Shown here in pieces: positions 5,406-5,455 of a stretch of 5,455 nucleotides of DNA (the first letter of the stretch is position 1; each line of letters starts with the position of its first letter). Origin of the DNA: Bacillota bacterium. Its GTDB lineage: Bacteria > Bacillota > Dethiobacteria > DTU022. The DNA lies in NCBI GenBank assembly GCA_012510305.1, contig JAAZIE010000374.1, positions 1 through 5,455 of the forward strand, read 5' to 3'. The translations under genes were made by a program, and so were the position numbers. The notes beneath the pieces were generated by a model, which worked only from the letters and a program-made list of their open reading frames with translations, searched no databases and was not told the DNA's origin.

Positions 5406-5436
5406 GCTTAACCCCACCGCAGGGGGCGGTTTAGGC
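5406..5436. repeat. Imperfect inverted repeat with bulge-loop complementarity
   Basis: ACCGC at 5416-5420 pairs with GCGGT at 5426-5430 around the loop AGGGG. Outside it, GCTTAA (5406-5411) pairs with TTAGGC (5431-5436 reads TTAGGC) with one G-U pair, leaving a CCCC bulge (5412-5415) on one side. The CCCC bulge is complementary to the GGGG of the loop. It lies 15 bases beyond the REP-like hairpin. It may belong to the same intergenic repeat unit or to the leader of a gene outside the window. Confidence 0.45.
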
Positions 5437-5455
5437 GCGTTGACACCTCCCATAC

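Larger units (their letters stand above)
5290..5455. other. Right-flank intergenic region, no gene supported
   Basis: This stretch carries the ribosome binding site of the minus-strand gene (5295-5302), a run of seven C followed by an AT-rich patch (5334-5357), and the two inverted repeats described separately. A TTGACA at 5440-5445 could be a -35 box for a gene to the right, but the window ends before a -10 could be seen. Confidence 0.6.

Noticed and set aside
5440..5445. TTGACA as a -35 promoter element on the plus strand
   Set aside because: The window ends 10 bases later, so no -10 can be checked.

Overview
The window is a compact, all-plus-strand housekeeping block: a riboflavin biosynthesis operon under an FMN riboswitch, preceded by the end of rsgA and by rpe, and followed by one small unrecognised gene on the minus strand. 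Nearly every start has a strong AGGAGG-type ribosome binding site. The order rsgA-rpe and the operon order ribD-ribE-ribBA-ribH (as in Bacillus subtilis ribDEAH) point to a Firmicute. The GC-rich sequence fits a clostridial lineage of the Peptococcaceae/Desulfotomaculum/Pelotomaculum kind better than a bacillus; this placement is inference from layout and protein resemblance, not from a search.

Layout: 1-470 is the C-terminal part of the ribosome-assembly GTPase RsgA. 477-1157 is ribulose-5-phosphate 3-epimerase. 1153-1433 is the regulatory leader: an extended -10 promoter overlapping the rpe stop codon, an FMN (RFN) aptamer, an antiterminator and an intrinsic terminator. 1434-2573 is ribD (TTG start), 2611-3267 ribE, 3288-4493 ribBA and 4557-5036 ribH (start moved to the second ATG). 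5023-5289 on the minus strand is an 88-residue protein that I do not recognise, convergent with ribH and overlapping it by 14 bases. 5290-5455 holds no gene that I can support, but it has two structured inverted repeats and a possible promoter.

Working together: RibBA supplies both pathway entry points, opening GTP with its GTP cyclohydrolase II domain and making dihydroxybutanone phosphate from ribulose 5-phosphate with its other domain. RibD deaminates and reduces the pyrimidine. A phosphatase not present here removes the phosphate. RibH joins the two branches into 6,7-dimethyl-8-ribityllumazine, and RibE dismutates that to riboflavin. Rpe, next door, interconverts the ribulose 5-phosphate that RibBA consumes. 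FMN binding to the leader is predicted to stop transcription before ribD.

No new multi-gene system is visible. The points worth a second look are an extra GNRA-capped hairpin in the P2 loop of the riboswitch, a 13-pair antiterminator made from the riboswitch 5' strand, the convergent 88-residue gene, and the REP-like hairpins at the right edge.
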